60,358 bases of DNA, from positions 1-60,358 of the forward strand of contig NZ_AUWR01000023.1 of assembly GCF_000455125.1 (NCBI RefSeq), written 5' to 3'. Below the pieces are notes generated by a model. The model saw only the letters and a list, made by a program, of their open reading frames with translations. It made no database searches and had not been told where the DNA came from. Position 1 is the stretch's first letter; each line of letters starts with the position of its first letter. Source of the stretch: Mycobacterium sp. UM_WGJ. GTDB taxonomy: Bacteria; Actinomycetota; Actinomycetes; Mycobacteriales; Mycobacteriaceae. The translations under genes and the position numbers were made by a program. This document shows, in pieces, positions 52,874-60,358 of the stretch.

Positions 52874-53692
52874 GTGGACAAGCAGTTTCGCTTCGGAGTG
52901 GGCCTGAACCCGATTCGGTCGGCGACCGAACTCACCGAGACCGCACGGCGGCTGGAAGGCTTTGGATTCGACGTCCTGCACGTTCCCGATCATCTTGGCG
53001 CCCCAGCCCCGTTCCCGGTTCTGGTCGCCGCTGCCGCGGCCACCTCGAGGATCCGGGTGGGCACCTACGTGCTCAACGCCTGCTTCTACAAACCGGCACT
53101 GTTGGCCCGCGACATCGCCGACACCGACGTGCTGTCGGGCGGGCGGCTCGAGGTGGGCCTGGGAGCGGGATACGTGCGCGCGGAGTTCGAGGCCGCCGAG
53201 CTGCCCTTTCCCAGCGCCGGCCGCCGCGTCGAATACCTCGAGCACGTGACGAAGTACCTGGCGACACACCAGCCGCGCGTGCCCATCCTGATCGCCGGCA
53301 GTGGTGACCGGCTACTGACCGCGGCAGCTCGCCACGCCGACATCATCGGATTGACCGGGTCGCGGGTGGACGGCGCCGACGATTCCCTGGCCGAGCGGGT
53401 CGACTTCGTCCGCGCAGCCGCCGGCAACCGCTTTGATGCCCTCGAACTGAACCTGGCCATCACGGCGATGCCGACCGACGGCTCCGGGATACCCGATCTG
53501 TCACTGACCCGCCGGTTCGCGCCGACACTGTCGGATGAGGAACTGCTGGCCTCGCCCGCGGTGCTGTCCGGGTCCGTTGACGAGATGGCCGACACGCTGC
53601 GCGAACGCCGCCACCGGTACGGGATCAGTTACTTCACCGTCCAGCAGCAACACGCCGATGCGTTCTCCGAGGTCATCGCCGCACTGCGGTGA
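52874..53692 (+). CDS. LLM class F420-dependent oxidoreductase
   Basis: A 272-residue luciferase-like TIM barrel: FGFDVLHVPDHLGA, RIRVGTYVLNACFY, GRLEVGLGAGYVRAEFEA and a C-terminal VQQQHADAFSEVIAAL. GTG start with GAGGAGGT five bases upstream. The cofactor is probably F420 in mycobacteria; the substrate is unknown. Its 3' end overlaps a convergent gene by 20 bases. Confidence 0.88.
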   Translation: MDKQFRFGVGLNPIRSATELTETARRLEGFGFDVLHVPDHLGAPAPFPVLVAAAAATSRIRVGTYVLNACFYKPALLARDIADTDVLSGGRLEVGLGAGYVRAEFEAAELPFPSAGRRVEYLEHVTKYLATHQPRVPILIAGSGDRLLTAAARHADIIGLTGSRVDGADDSLAERVDFVRAAAGNRFDALELNLAITAMPTDGSGIPDLSLTRRFAPTLSDEELLASPAVLSGSVDEMADTLRERRHRYGISYFTVQQQHADAFSEVIAALR

Positions 53693-54089
53693 TTAGCGCC
53701 CACACCGAACAGCACAACGCACCCACGACGGCGACGGCGCCGATATAGAGCCCGTAGCCGGCGTTGATGGGTGCCGCGACGTTCAGCCGGTAGTACCAGA
53801 TGCCCAGTGCGGTGATCAGCGCGGAGTCGAGCACTGCGACGACCGCGGCCAGCCGGGTGAACAGCGCCCGGGCCACCATCGCGCCGGCCACCAGCAGCAC
53901 GGAGGCGAGCAGCACGATCAGCTGGCCGACCCCAAAGCGGGGCGGCAGCGCGATGGCACCGGCGCTGCCGCCGATCGCACTGGCATGCCCGCCACCCTCG
54001 GCCGAGGTGGTCAGCCACGGCAGCCAGGCACTGCCCGACAGCAGGGCCGCGCACAGCGCAATCAGCCAACCGGGACGGTAGCGAGTCAT
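53673..54089 (-). CDS. Conserved membrane protein of unknown function
   Basis: 138 residues with four hydrophobic segments (WLIALCAALLSGSAWLPWL; GQLIVLLASVLLVAGAMVARALF; LAAVVAVLDSALITALGIWYY; LYIGAVAVVGALCCSVWALI). The loop after helix 1 is Gly/Ala rich. No named domain is recognised. It begins 9 bases after the ABC-F stop on the same strand and may be co-transcribed. Confidence 0.7.
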   Translation of the reverse strand: MTRYRPGWLIALCAALLSGSAWLPWLTTSAEGGGHASAIGGSAGAIALPPRFGVGQLIVLLASVLLVAGAMVARALFTRLAAVVAVLDSALITALGIWYYRLNVAAPINAGYGLYIGAVAVVGALCCSVWALITAVRR

Positions 54090-54098
54090 GTTGTGACA

Positions 54099-55685
54099 CT
54101 AGCTCGCATCGACCAGCACTCCGCTGCGCGGCATCGACAACGTTCTGCTCAGGCCGAGCCGTCCCAGGAACTCGTCGTCGTGACTCACCACGATGAAGGC
54201 TCCGCGATAGCCGCTCAGCGCGTCGACGAGCTGACCGACGCTGTCCCGGTCGAGGTTGTTGGTCGGCTCGTCGAGCAACAACAACTGCGGCGGTGGATCG
54301 GCGAGCAGTAGTTGTGCCAGCGCGACGCGGAATCGCTCACCACCGGACAGGGTGCCGACCGGCCGGGCCACCCGGTCCTCGGTCAGCAGGAATCGGGCCA
54401 GTTGGGCGCGCACCGCCTGCGGCTGCCCGCCGGAGACCGCCGACACCGCGTCGAACGCGGACACGGTGTCGGCCAGGTGGTCCAGGCGTTGCGGCAGGTA
54501 TCCGACCCGGTCGGTCAGCAGTCGCCCGGCATCACCGCTCAGCAGTGCTTCCAGCAGCGTCGTCTTGCCCACCCCGTTCGGGCCGTCCAGGGCGATGCGC
54601 TCCGGTCCCTGCACCAAGACCGGTCCGTCGGCTCCGGGCAGCTCGGCCAGCCGGCGGCTGTTGGGCACCTCCGGATCCGGCAGATCCACGCGAATGTGTT
54701 CCTCGCGACGAACCCGGGCGGAGGCGGCCTCCAAGTCGGCTTGGGCATCACGAACCCGACCGTCCAGATGCCCGCGCAGCTTGCCCGCCGAGACCTGGGC
54801 ATTGGCGGCGTTCTGGTTCATCACGATCTTGGCGGCACGCTTGTTCTGGTGGGCGACCTGGGCCGCCCGGTTGCGTCGAGCGAGTTTGGTCTCGGCTTCC
54901 ACCCGCTGGCGCTTCTCCACCTTGACCACCTGCCCAGCGGTGCGGGCCGCCGCCCGGGCGGCGGCCTGCTCGGCGTGCAGGTGCGCCCGCCAGGCGCTGT
55001 AGGGGCCGCCGAACGTGGTGAGTCGTCCGTCGTAAAGCTCAGCGGTGCAGTCCATCTGCTCCAGCAGCGCGGTGTCGTGGCTGGCCACAATGAGCGAGCC
55101 GGGCCATGTGTCGACCAGCCGCGCCAACCCGGTGCGCGCGGCGCGGTCCAGGTTGTTGGTCGGCTCATCGAGCAGGGTGATCGGGGCGGCCGCCAGCCGC
55201 AGCCCGGTCAACGCCACCAGCATGGCCTCCCCGCCGGACAGTTCGGCGACTCGGCGATCGAGGTCGCCCGATCCAAATCCGATGTCGCGCAGTGCCGCAT
55301 CGGCGCGGGATTCGATGTCCCAGTCGTCACCGACCACTTCGAAATGGGCCTCGGCGGCGTCTCCGCCTTCGATCGCCCGCAGCGCGGCGAGGCGGTCGGA
55401 GACACCGAGCAGCTCGGCGATCGAGGCGTCGGTATCGAGGGTGAGCAGCTGCGGCAGGTAGGCCACCTGCCCGACCGTGGTGATGTGCCCGGTGGTCGGC
55501 CGCAGTTCGCCGACGATGAGCCGAAGCAGGGTGGATTTGCCGGTGCCGTTGGCGCCCACCAGGCCGGTACGGCCGATACCGAACGAGCCGGTGACGCCGG
55601 CCAGCGCGGCACTGCCGTCGGGCCAGGTGAAGCCGACATCGGTCAGGGTGACGCCAGCGCGGGCGTCATAAAAAGGGAGGGACAT
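54099..55685 (-). CDS. ABC-F family ATPase (ribosome-associated/antibiotic-resistance type)
   Basis: 528 residues with two ATPase cassettes and no membrane segments. Walker A is GANGTGKST (about 43) and GPNGVGKTT; signatures are ELSGGEAM and TLSGGERF; Walker B ends are LLDEPTNNLDR in both. The linker between cassettes is a charged coiled coil (about 215-320; RAARTAGQVVKVEKRQRVEAET). ABC-F proteins act on the ribosome, several removing bound macrolides or lincosamides; it may be related to M. tuberculosis Rv1473. GGAG precedes the ATG. A short upstream peptide and hairpin suggest attenuation. Confidence 0.9.
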   Translation of the reverse strand: MSLPFYDARAGVTLTDVGFTWPDGSAALAGVTGSFGIGRTGLVGANGTGKSTLLRLIVGELRPTTGHITTVGQVAYLPQLLTLDTDASIAELLGVSDRLAALRAIEGGDAAEAHFEVVGDDWDIESRADAALRDIGFGSGDLDRRVAELSGGEAMLVALTGLRLAAAPITLLDEPTNNLDRAARTGLARLVDTWPGSLIVASHDTALLEQMDCTAELYDGRLTTFGGPYSAWRAHLHAEQAAARAAARTAGQVVKVEKRQRVEAETKLARRNRAAQVAHQNKRAAKIVMNQNAANAQVSAGKLRGHLDGRVRDAQADLEAASARVRREEHIRVDLPDPEVPNSRRLAELPGADGPVLVQGPERIALDGPNGVGKTTLLEALLSGDAGRLLTDRVGYLPQRLDHLADTVSAFDAVSAVSGGQPQAVRAQLARFLLTEDRVARPVGTLSGGERFRVALAQLLLADPPPQLLLLDEPTNNLDRDSVGQLVDALSGYRGAFIVVSHDDEFLGRLGLSRTLSMPRSGVLVDAS

Positions 55686-55700
55686 GCGGTCTCCGGGAAG

Positions 55701-55718
55701 GTCAGCGGGAGCGCTGAC
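55701..55718 (-). promoter_or_regulatory. Hairpin in the ABC-F leader
   Basis: A 7-bp perfect stem (GTCAGCG/CGCTGAC) with a 4-base loop lies 16 bases before the ABC-F ATG, just upstream of its ribosome site, where it could alter initiation when the leader peptide is stalled. Confidence 0.5.
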
Positions 55719-55751
55719 AACCGGGACCGGACTACGGCAACTCGGCGGTGA

Positions 55752-55793
55752 TCAGCGCGCGGACGGCGGCGTGAGACCGACGATGCCTGTCAT
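55752..55793 (-). CDS. Candidate leader peptide (13 residues) upstream of ABC-F
   Basis: MTGIVGLTPPSAR begins at ATG 55793, 6 bases after a perfect AGGAGGT (55806-55800). It ends 66 bases before the ABC-F start. The Pro-Pro pair (residues 9-10) is a site where ribosomes tend to pause. It fits an antibiotic-sensing attenuator. An overlapping ATG-GAA-TGA mini-frame is less well spaced. Confidence 0.5.
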   Translation of the reverse strand: MTGIVGLTPPSAR

Positions 55794-55857
55794 TCCATGA
55801 CCTCCTGTGCAGGGACGCCCGCCACAGTAGCGGCGGGATGGCGCGGCGTGCAACCGA

Positions 55858-56295
55858 TTAACTCGGCGCGAAAACCGTGACGAACTTGCGCAGCGACTCG
55901 TTGATGTCGCTCTTTAGTGCGGCGGCCACCAGCATGCCGATCGGGCCGAACAGGGCCGGACCGCCCAGGTGCACGTCGAAACTGACCTTGGAGCCATCGC
56001 CCTGCGGGGCGACCTTGGCCAGTAACTTGATCTTGACCCCGCCCTTACCGTCGCCGTTGAGCGTCATCCCGGCGGGTGGCTTGTAGTTCACGATCGTCCA
56101 GCTGATCTTGTTGAGCATGCCCTTGACCTCGACGATCGACTCCAAGGTGGTGCCCTTGTCGAGGGTTTCGGGCAGCACACTGCGCCATACCCGGTGAATG
56201 GTCAGCCACTCTTTGTAGCGGGACAGATCCGAGGCGTACGCCCAGGCCTCTTCGGGAGGCAGCGGAACGTCGATGGATCCGGAGAGCTTGGCCAT
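55858..56295 (-). CDS. SRPBCC family protein, Rv0910-like (toxin-family START domain)
   Basis: 145 residues: AKLSGSIDVPLPPEEAWAYASDLSRYKEWL at the start and GGPALFGPIGMLVAAALKSDINESL near the end. It closely resembles M. tuberculosis Rv0910, reported as the toxin of the Rv0909-Rv0910 pair. Here no antitoxin gene lies between it and ctpE, which is only 26 bases upstream. Role as a lipid/ligand-binding protein remains possible. Confidence 0.83.
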   Translation of the reverse strand: MAKLSGSIDVPLPPEEAWAYASDLSRYKEWLTIHRVWRSVLPETLDKGTTLESIVEVKGMLNKISWTIVNYKPPAGMTLNGDGKGGVKIKLLAKVAPQGDGSKVSFDVHLGGPALFGPIGMLVAAALKSDINESLRKFVTVFAPS

Positions 56296-56321
56296 GTCGT
56301 GCTTTCCCCTAGTGTCGCGGT

Positions 56322-58736
56322 TTATCGCTGGGTCATTGTGGTCGTTGCCGACCCCCGCCACAACTTCGGCCGCTCACCGAGCATGCCGCCCCGGGCCCAC
56401 CACAGCGCCTCGATGGCGGCTGCGCCGAGCGCGCCGATGCCGAGCGCCAGCAACGTCAGTGCCGTGTTGGAGGGGTCCAGCAGGAACTTCTCCCGGGTCA
56501 GCGGCATCGCGAAGATCGCCACGTAGGCCAGCCCGCAGCTGATCACCAACAGCAGCCGCCACCATTGATAGGGCCGAGCCACCACGGCCAGCACCCATCC
56601 CGCGGTGGTCAGCAAAGTGATCAGCGCGCTGGTGGAGGCCTGGATCTGCTGGACCGCGGTGGCTTCGCTGCCGCGGTAGGCCACCAGGTAGGACGCGAAG
56701 GTGGCGATGCCCACCACCACGCCGGCCGGCAGCGCCCCGCTCATCACCCGGCGAACGAAACCGGGGTGCGCCCGCTCATTGTTCGGCGCGAGCGACAGGA
56801 TGAATGCCGGGATGCCGATGGTGAACCACGCCGCGACCGTGACGTGGATCGGCTGGAACGGATACAGCAACGGTTTGGTGCCGAACAGGGCCGACGCCAG
56901 TCCCACCAGGCCCACCAGCAGCGCGAGCAGCACGGAATACACCGTCTTGGTCAAAAACAGGTTCGCCACCCGCTCGATGTTGCCGATCACCCGACGCCCC
57001 TCCCCCACCACGTAGGGCAGGGTGGCGAACTTGTTGTCCAGCAAGACGATCTGGGCCACCGAGCGAGCCGCTGAGCTGCCCGCCCCCATCGCGACACCGA
57101 TGTCGGCATCCTTGAGCGCCAGCACATCGTTGACGCCATCGCCGGTCATCGCCACCGTGTGGTTGCGGGCCTGCAAGGCGTGCACCATGGCTCGCTTCTG
57201 ATCGGGGCGCACCCGGCCGAACACGGTGTGTTCCTCCAGCGCACCGGCCAGTCGGTCCGGCTCATCGGGTAGCTTGCGGGCGTCCATCGCGTCTCCGGAC
57301 AATCCCAGCTCGGCGGCCACCGCACCCACCGAGACCGCGTTATCGCCAGAGATGACTTTTACCGAAACTTCCTGCGCGGCAAAGTAATCCAATGTTTCTC
57401 GGGCGTCCGGCCGCACCTTCTGCTCCAGCACCACCAGCGCCGCCGGAGTCACCGGCCCCGGCGCTTCGGGATGGTCGACGGGCCGGCCGCAGACCCCCAG
57501 CAACAAGACACGCAGGCCGCGCGCCCCGATCCGTTCGGCTTGCTCGGCGGCCGCCGAGGACGGTTCGAGCAGCACGTCGGGCGCCCCGATCACCCAGTTC
57601 CCGTGCTCGGGGAATGAGACGCCGCTCCATTTGGTGGACGACTTGAACGGCGCGCAGGCGCTCGAGGTCCAACCCGGCGATGTCGGGAACGCCTCGGCGA
57701 TGGCCTGGATACTGGCATTGGGGCGGGCGTCTTCGGCGGCCAGCGCGGCCAGCGCTTGGTGTACCGGGAGTCCTTCGGCGCCCTCGAGTTCGGTGATCTC
57801 CGACACCCGCATCCCGTTCTCGGTGAGAGTGCCGGTCTTGTCGGCGCAGACCACGTCCACGCGGGCCAGTCCTTCGATCGCGGGCAGTTCCTGCACCAGG
57901 CACTGCCGCTGGCCCAGTCGCACGACCCCGAGCGCGAACGCCAGCGACGTCATCAGCACCAGGCCCTCGGGAACCATCGGCACCAGGGCGCCCACCATCG
58001 CCAGTACCGATGCCCGCCAGCCCGCGTCGGTGGTGAACAACTGCGTGTAGATGATCAGCAGTCCGGCCGGGATCAACAGGTAGGTGATGAATTTCAGGAT
58101 CTGGTTGATACCGCTGCGCAGTTCGGACTTCACCAGGGTGAACTTGCTGGCCTCCTCGGCCAGTTTGGCCGCGTACGCCTCGCGACCCACCCGGGCGGCC
58201 CGGTAGGCACCGCTGCCCGAGACCACAAAGCTGCCCGACATCACCTGATCGCCGCGATCCTTGCCGATCGGGTCGGCTTCACCGGTGAGCAGCGACTCAT
58301 CGACCTCTAAGTCGGAGGACTCCATGACCTCGCCGTCCACGACGATCTGGTCGCCGGGGCCGAGCTCGATGATGTCGTCGAGCACCACCCGACCCGGCGG
58401 GAGCTGCTGCGTCCCGGACTGCCTGCGCACCAACGGTTTCGCCTGGCCGATGATGGCCAGCTTGTCCAGCGTCTGTTTGGCCCGGATCTCCTGCACCATG
58501 CCGATGACGCTGTTGAAGACGATGAGCAATCCAAACAGCCCGTTGATCAGTGAGCCGGTGGTGAGCACGATGGCCAACAGCACACCCAGGATCGCGTTGA
58601 TCCGGGTGAAGACGTTGGCGCGGATGATCTCGCGGACGCTGCGGGCGGCGCGGGCCGGGATGTCGTTGGTCTGGCCTCGCGAAACCCGCTCGGCGACTTC
58701 CGCGTCAGTGAGTCCAGCGGTTCGCGCGGTCGTCAA
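56322..58736 (-). CDS. ctpE: Cation-transporting P-type ATPase CtpE (Ca2+ type)
   Basis: 804 residues, close to M. tuberculosis CtpE (Rv0908). The actuator is SLLTGEADP (about 152), the phosphorylation site [11 protein letters not shown] (about 300), the hinge [15 protein letters not shown] (about 535), and a C-terminal membrane block has [19 protein letters not shown]. CtpE mediates Ca2+ uptake in mycobacteria. It begins at a TTG overlapping the lipoprotein stop (TTGA), so it is coupled to the beta-lactamase-like gene. Confidence 0.94.
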   Translation of the reverse strand: MTTARTAGLTDAEVAERVSRGQTNDIPARAARSVREIIRANVFTRINAILGVLLAIVLTTGSLINGLFGLLIVFNSVIGMVQEIRAKQTLDKLAIIGQAKPLVRRQSGTQQLPPGRVVLDDIIELGPGDQIVVDGEVMESSDLEVDESLLTGEADPIGKDRGDQVMSGSFVVSGSGAYRAARVGREAYAAKLAEEASKFTLVKSELRSGINQILKFITYLLIPAGLLIIYTQLFTTDAGWRASVLAMVGALVPMVPEGLVLMTSLAFALGVVRLGQRQCLVQELPAIEGLARVDVVCADKTGTLTENGMRVSEITELEGAEGLPVHQALAALAAEDARPNASIQAIAEAFPTSPGWTSSACAPFKSSTKWSGVSFPEHGNWVIGAPDVLLEPSSAAAEQAERIGARGLRVLLLGVCGRPVDHPEAPGPVTPAALVVLEQKVRPDARETLDYFAAQEVSVKVISGDNAVSVGAVAAELGLSGDAMDARKLPDEPDRLAGALEEHTVFGRVRPDQKRAMVHALQARNHTVAMTGDGVNDVLALKDADIGVAMGAGSSAARSVAQIVLLDNKFATLPYVVGEGRRVIGNIERVANLFLTKTVYSVLLALLVGLVGLASALFGTKPLLYPFQPIHVTVAAWFTIGIPAFILSLAPNNERAHPGFVRRVMSGALPAGVVVGIATFASYLVAYRGSEATAVQQIQASTSALITLLTTAGWVLAVVARPYQWWRLLLVISCGLAYVAIFAMPLTREKFLLDPSNTALTLLALGIGALGAAAIEALWWARGGMLGERPKLWRGSATTTMTQR

Positions 58737-60304
58737 CGGGTGAACCTTCCCAGCTTGTCGTGATCGAAGTACTCCAGCTCCACCGCGCCCTTGGTGAAGG
58801 TCGCCTTGGATATCGTTCCGTCCGGAGCGTTCTCGCCCTGTAGGGCGAAGGTGAAGGTATCACCGTCGTAGTGGCTCAACCGGAATCGCTGGTGCTGCGG
58901 TCCGAGCGTCACGTCGAGTGCACCCTGGTCCTCGGTGACGGTGGCCGGGCCCCAGTAGGGGTTGGCGTACTCCCCGAGGTATTCCGACAGCGGCCGGGCG
59001 GGAGCCGGATGGGCCGGAGGCCGGGCGCCCAGCAGCGCGCCTTCGGGCTGCGACATCGGCGCCAGCGCCTGACGGTACAGCGTCGGCCAGTTCTCGCGGA
59101 TCTCGCCGTACTGGACCAGGTCCAGAAATTGGGCGATCAAGGTCTCCGGGACCCCGATCGGGGTGGCGTTGGTCAGCACGACGATTCCGACGTCCTGCGA
59201 CGGGAGTGCCGAGAACGCGGTCGCGGCGCCCAGCAGGAAGGCGCCCGAGTGGCCGTATTGGGTGCGCCCCGATGAGGTGATCGACACGTTGAAGCCCTCG
59301 CCGTAGAACCCCGGCCGGGCGGTGCCGACGCCGGCCGGGGCACTGATCACCTGCGGCGTGATCGCGGGCAGCAACGCTTCGGACGCGATGAGCTGGGTGC
59401 CGTTGTGGCTGCCGTTGGCCAGCACCAAGGTCAGCCACCGGGCCATGTCGTTGACCGAGGAACTGACCCCGCCGGCCGGTGACTGGGCGTCCGGATTGCG
59501 TTGGTAGCGCGGCTGGTAACCATCGTCGGTCTTGATGTGGGTGAGCGCGCGGTTGGGCCGGGCGAGAAAGTCCGCGTAACGGGAACTGGTCGAGGCCATC
59601 CCCAGCGGCCGGTACAGCACGTCGGCCGACAGCTGCTCCCAGGGCATGCCGGCGGCGGTGGCAACCGCCTCGGCGGCGGCGGTCAGCCCGAAGTTGGTGT
59701 AGTCGTAGTTGTTGCGGAACGGGGCCAACGGCAGGTGTCTGAGCCGCTGCAGCACTTCCCGGCGGTCGTAGCCGAGGTCTTCGAGTCGGTCGCCGGCATG
59801 ATCGGGCAACCCGGACCGATGGGCGTACAGATCGGCGATGGTGAGGTGGTCGGTGACGTAGGGGTCCGACAGCGCGAACCAGGGAAGTTGCGTCACCACC
59901 GGGGTGTCCCAGGCGATGGTCCCCGCGCTGATCTGCTGCGCCACCACGGTCGCGCCGACCGGTTTGGACATCGAAGCCAGCTGGAACACCGTATCGGCGT
60001 TGACCGCATTGTCCGGTCCATCACCATTGCGGATATCGCGCACACCAAAGCCTTTGGCGTACAGGGTTTTACCGCCATGTACGACCGCGACGGCCAGCCC
60101 GGGAATTCCCGTGCTGGTCATCAGTTCCTGCGCCAGGCCATCGAGTTTGGCGACCGCGGCATCGACGCGACCCGCGGGGATGTCCACGCCGGACACCTCG
60201 TTGGGCGGGGTGTCGTGCTGCGCGGCCGGAGTCCCCGCCGGAGCGCACGCGCTCAACGCAACGGCCAGCACAGTGGCCCCGGCCGTAGCCGCCCACCTGG
60301 TCAT
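58733..60304 (-). CDS. Class C beta-lactamase-family serine hydrolase, lipoprotein (Rv0907-like)
   Basis: 523 residues. Signal plus lipobox ALSACAP (Cys near 20). The catalytic domain has the Ser-X-X-Lys motif in LASMSKPVG, Tyr-X-Asn in DYTNFGL and a His-Ser-Gly third motif in YGHSGAF. C-terminal about 100 residues are beta-rich ([20 protein letters not shown]). The family includes esterases, D-aminopeptidases and penicillin-binding-like proteins. It precedes ctpE, as Rv0907 precedes Rv0908. Confidence 0.88.
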   Translation of the reverse strand: MTRWAATAGATVLAVALSACAPAGTPAAQHDTPPNEVSGVDIPAGRVDAAVAKLDGLAQELMTSTGIPGLAVAVVHGGKTLYAKGFGVRDIRNGDGPDNAVNADTVFQLASMSKPVGATVVAQQISAGTIAWDTPVVTQLPWFALSDPYVTDHLTIADLYAHRSGLPDHAGDRLEDLGYDRREVLQRLRHLPLAPFRNNYDYTNFGLTAAAEAVATAAGMPWEQLSADVLYRPLGMASTSSRYADFLARPNRALTHIKTDDGYQPRYQRNPDAQSPAGGVSSSVNDMARWLTLVLANGSHNGTQLIASEALLPAITPQVISAPAGVGTARPGFYGEGFNVSITSSGRTQYGHSGAFLLGAATAFSALPSQDVGIVVLTNATPIGVPETLIAQFLDLVQYGEIRENWPTLYRQALAPMSQPEGALLGARPPAHPAPARPLSEYLGEYANPYWGPATVTEDQGALDVTLGPQHQRFRLSHYDGDTFTFALQGENAPDGTISKATFTKGAVELEYFDHDKLGRFTR

Positions 60305-60358
60305 GGCGCTAGAGCCTCCACCACGCAGTGGGCGCGGCGACGTCGAGCCTCACTGAAC
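60305..60358. other. Right edge, no gene seen
   Basis: The last 54 bases lie upstream of the lipoprotein start on the minus strand and probably hold part of its promoter; nothing further is recognisable. Confidence 0.4.

Noticed and set aside
1-60358. CRISPR array, insertion sequence or toxin-antitoxin pair
   Set aside because: No spaced direct repeats, transposase motifs or paired small toxin/antitoxin genes were seen; only the unpaired Rv0910-like gene.

Overview
The window reads as chromosomal DNA of a mycobacterium (Mycobacterium sensu lato, probably environmental). The evidence is high G+C with frequent GTG starts, an Actinobacteria-type Pol-PE-Lig LigD divergent from Ku, a DesA-type acyl-ACP desaturase, a UPF0677 methyltransferase, F420-type LLM and PNPOx-fold enzymes, GAF/ANTAR proteins, and P-type ATPases resembling CtpI and CtpE. 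No insertion sequence, integrase, prophage or CRISPR array was seen. Gene names and M. tuberculosis Rv numbers are recalled from memory and were not searched.

Left part (1-17.5 kb): a 5'-truncated GH5 glycosidase; FAH hydrolase-ligD divergent from ku (NHEJ); an SDR and a reductase-like gene behind a KstR-like site; mntH; a methyltransferase; a desA-type desaturase with its own promoter and a perfect 9-2-9 operator; several SDR/PNPOx/acyl-CoA dehydrogenase genes; and a tightly overlapped FluC-DUF190-FluC fluoride exporter unit. 17.5-21 kb: small stress-type genes (DUF5994, DUF6131), a membrane fatty-acid desaturase and two consecutive ANTAR proteins.

21-29 kb is a metal-homeostasis island. 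A giant CtpI-type ATPase is divergent from a cysteine-free ArsR/SmtB regulator that carries a DxHx10H motif. Next come a 40-bp perfect palindrome and a 32-residue membrane micropeptide. Then a pair of inverted Zur-type operators separates two operons: rpmB-rpmG-rpsN-rpsR on the minus strand, and a CobW-like gene plus type-B rpmE on the plus strand. These are the zinc-independent ribosomal protein paralogues used in zinc starvation.

29-33.7 kb: a DoxX gene and a double-TetR regulator are divergent from an enoyl-CoA hydratase/FadD5-like pair. 33.7-43 kb is a photo-oxidative/porphyrin-stress-like cluster: an orphan RskA-type anti-sigma factor with a damaged N-terminus, SRPBCC and SDR-DUF2867 genes, a TIGR01777 epimerase, TspO, a SOUL heme protein, photolyase, MarR and a GMC oxidoreductase. 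43-47.4 kb: a CGNR regulator is divergent from a catabolic run (alpha/beta hydrolase, HAD dehalogenase, MDR dehydrogenase, NmrA-like, membrane protein). Then come tRNA-Arg(CCT), secreted proteins, a DUF1254/1214 lipoprotein and an LLM enzyme.

Right end (53.7-60.3 kb): an ABC-F ATPase behind a candidate leader peptide, then a block matching M. tuberculosis Rv0910-Rv0908(ctpE)-Rv0907 but without the Rv0909 antitoxin. The left end resembles Rv0924c-Rv0938. The two ends therefore come from one neighbourhood in M. tuberculosis, and about 45 kb here is different from what lies between them there.
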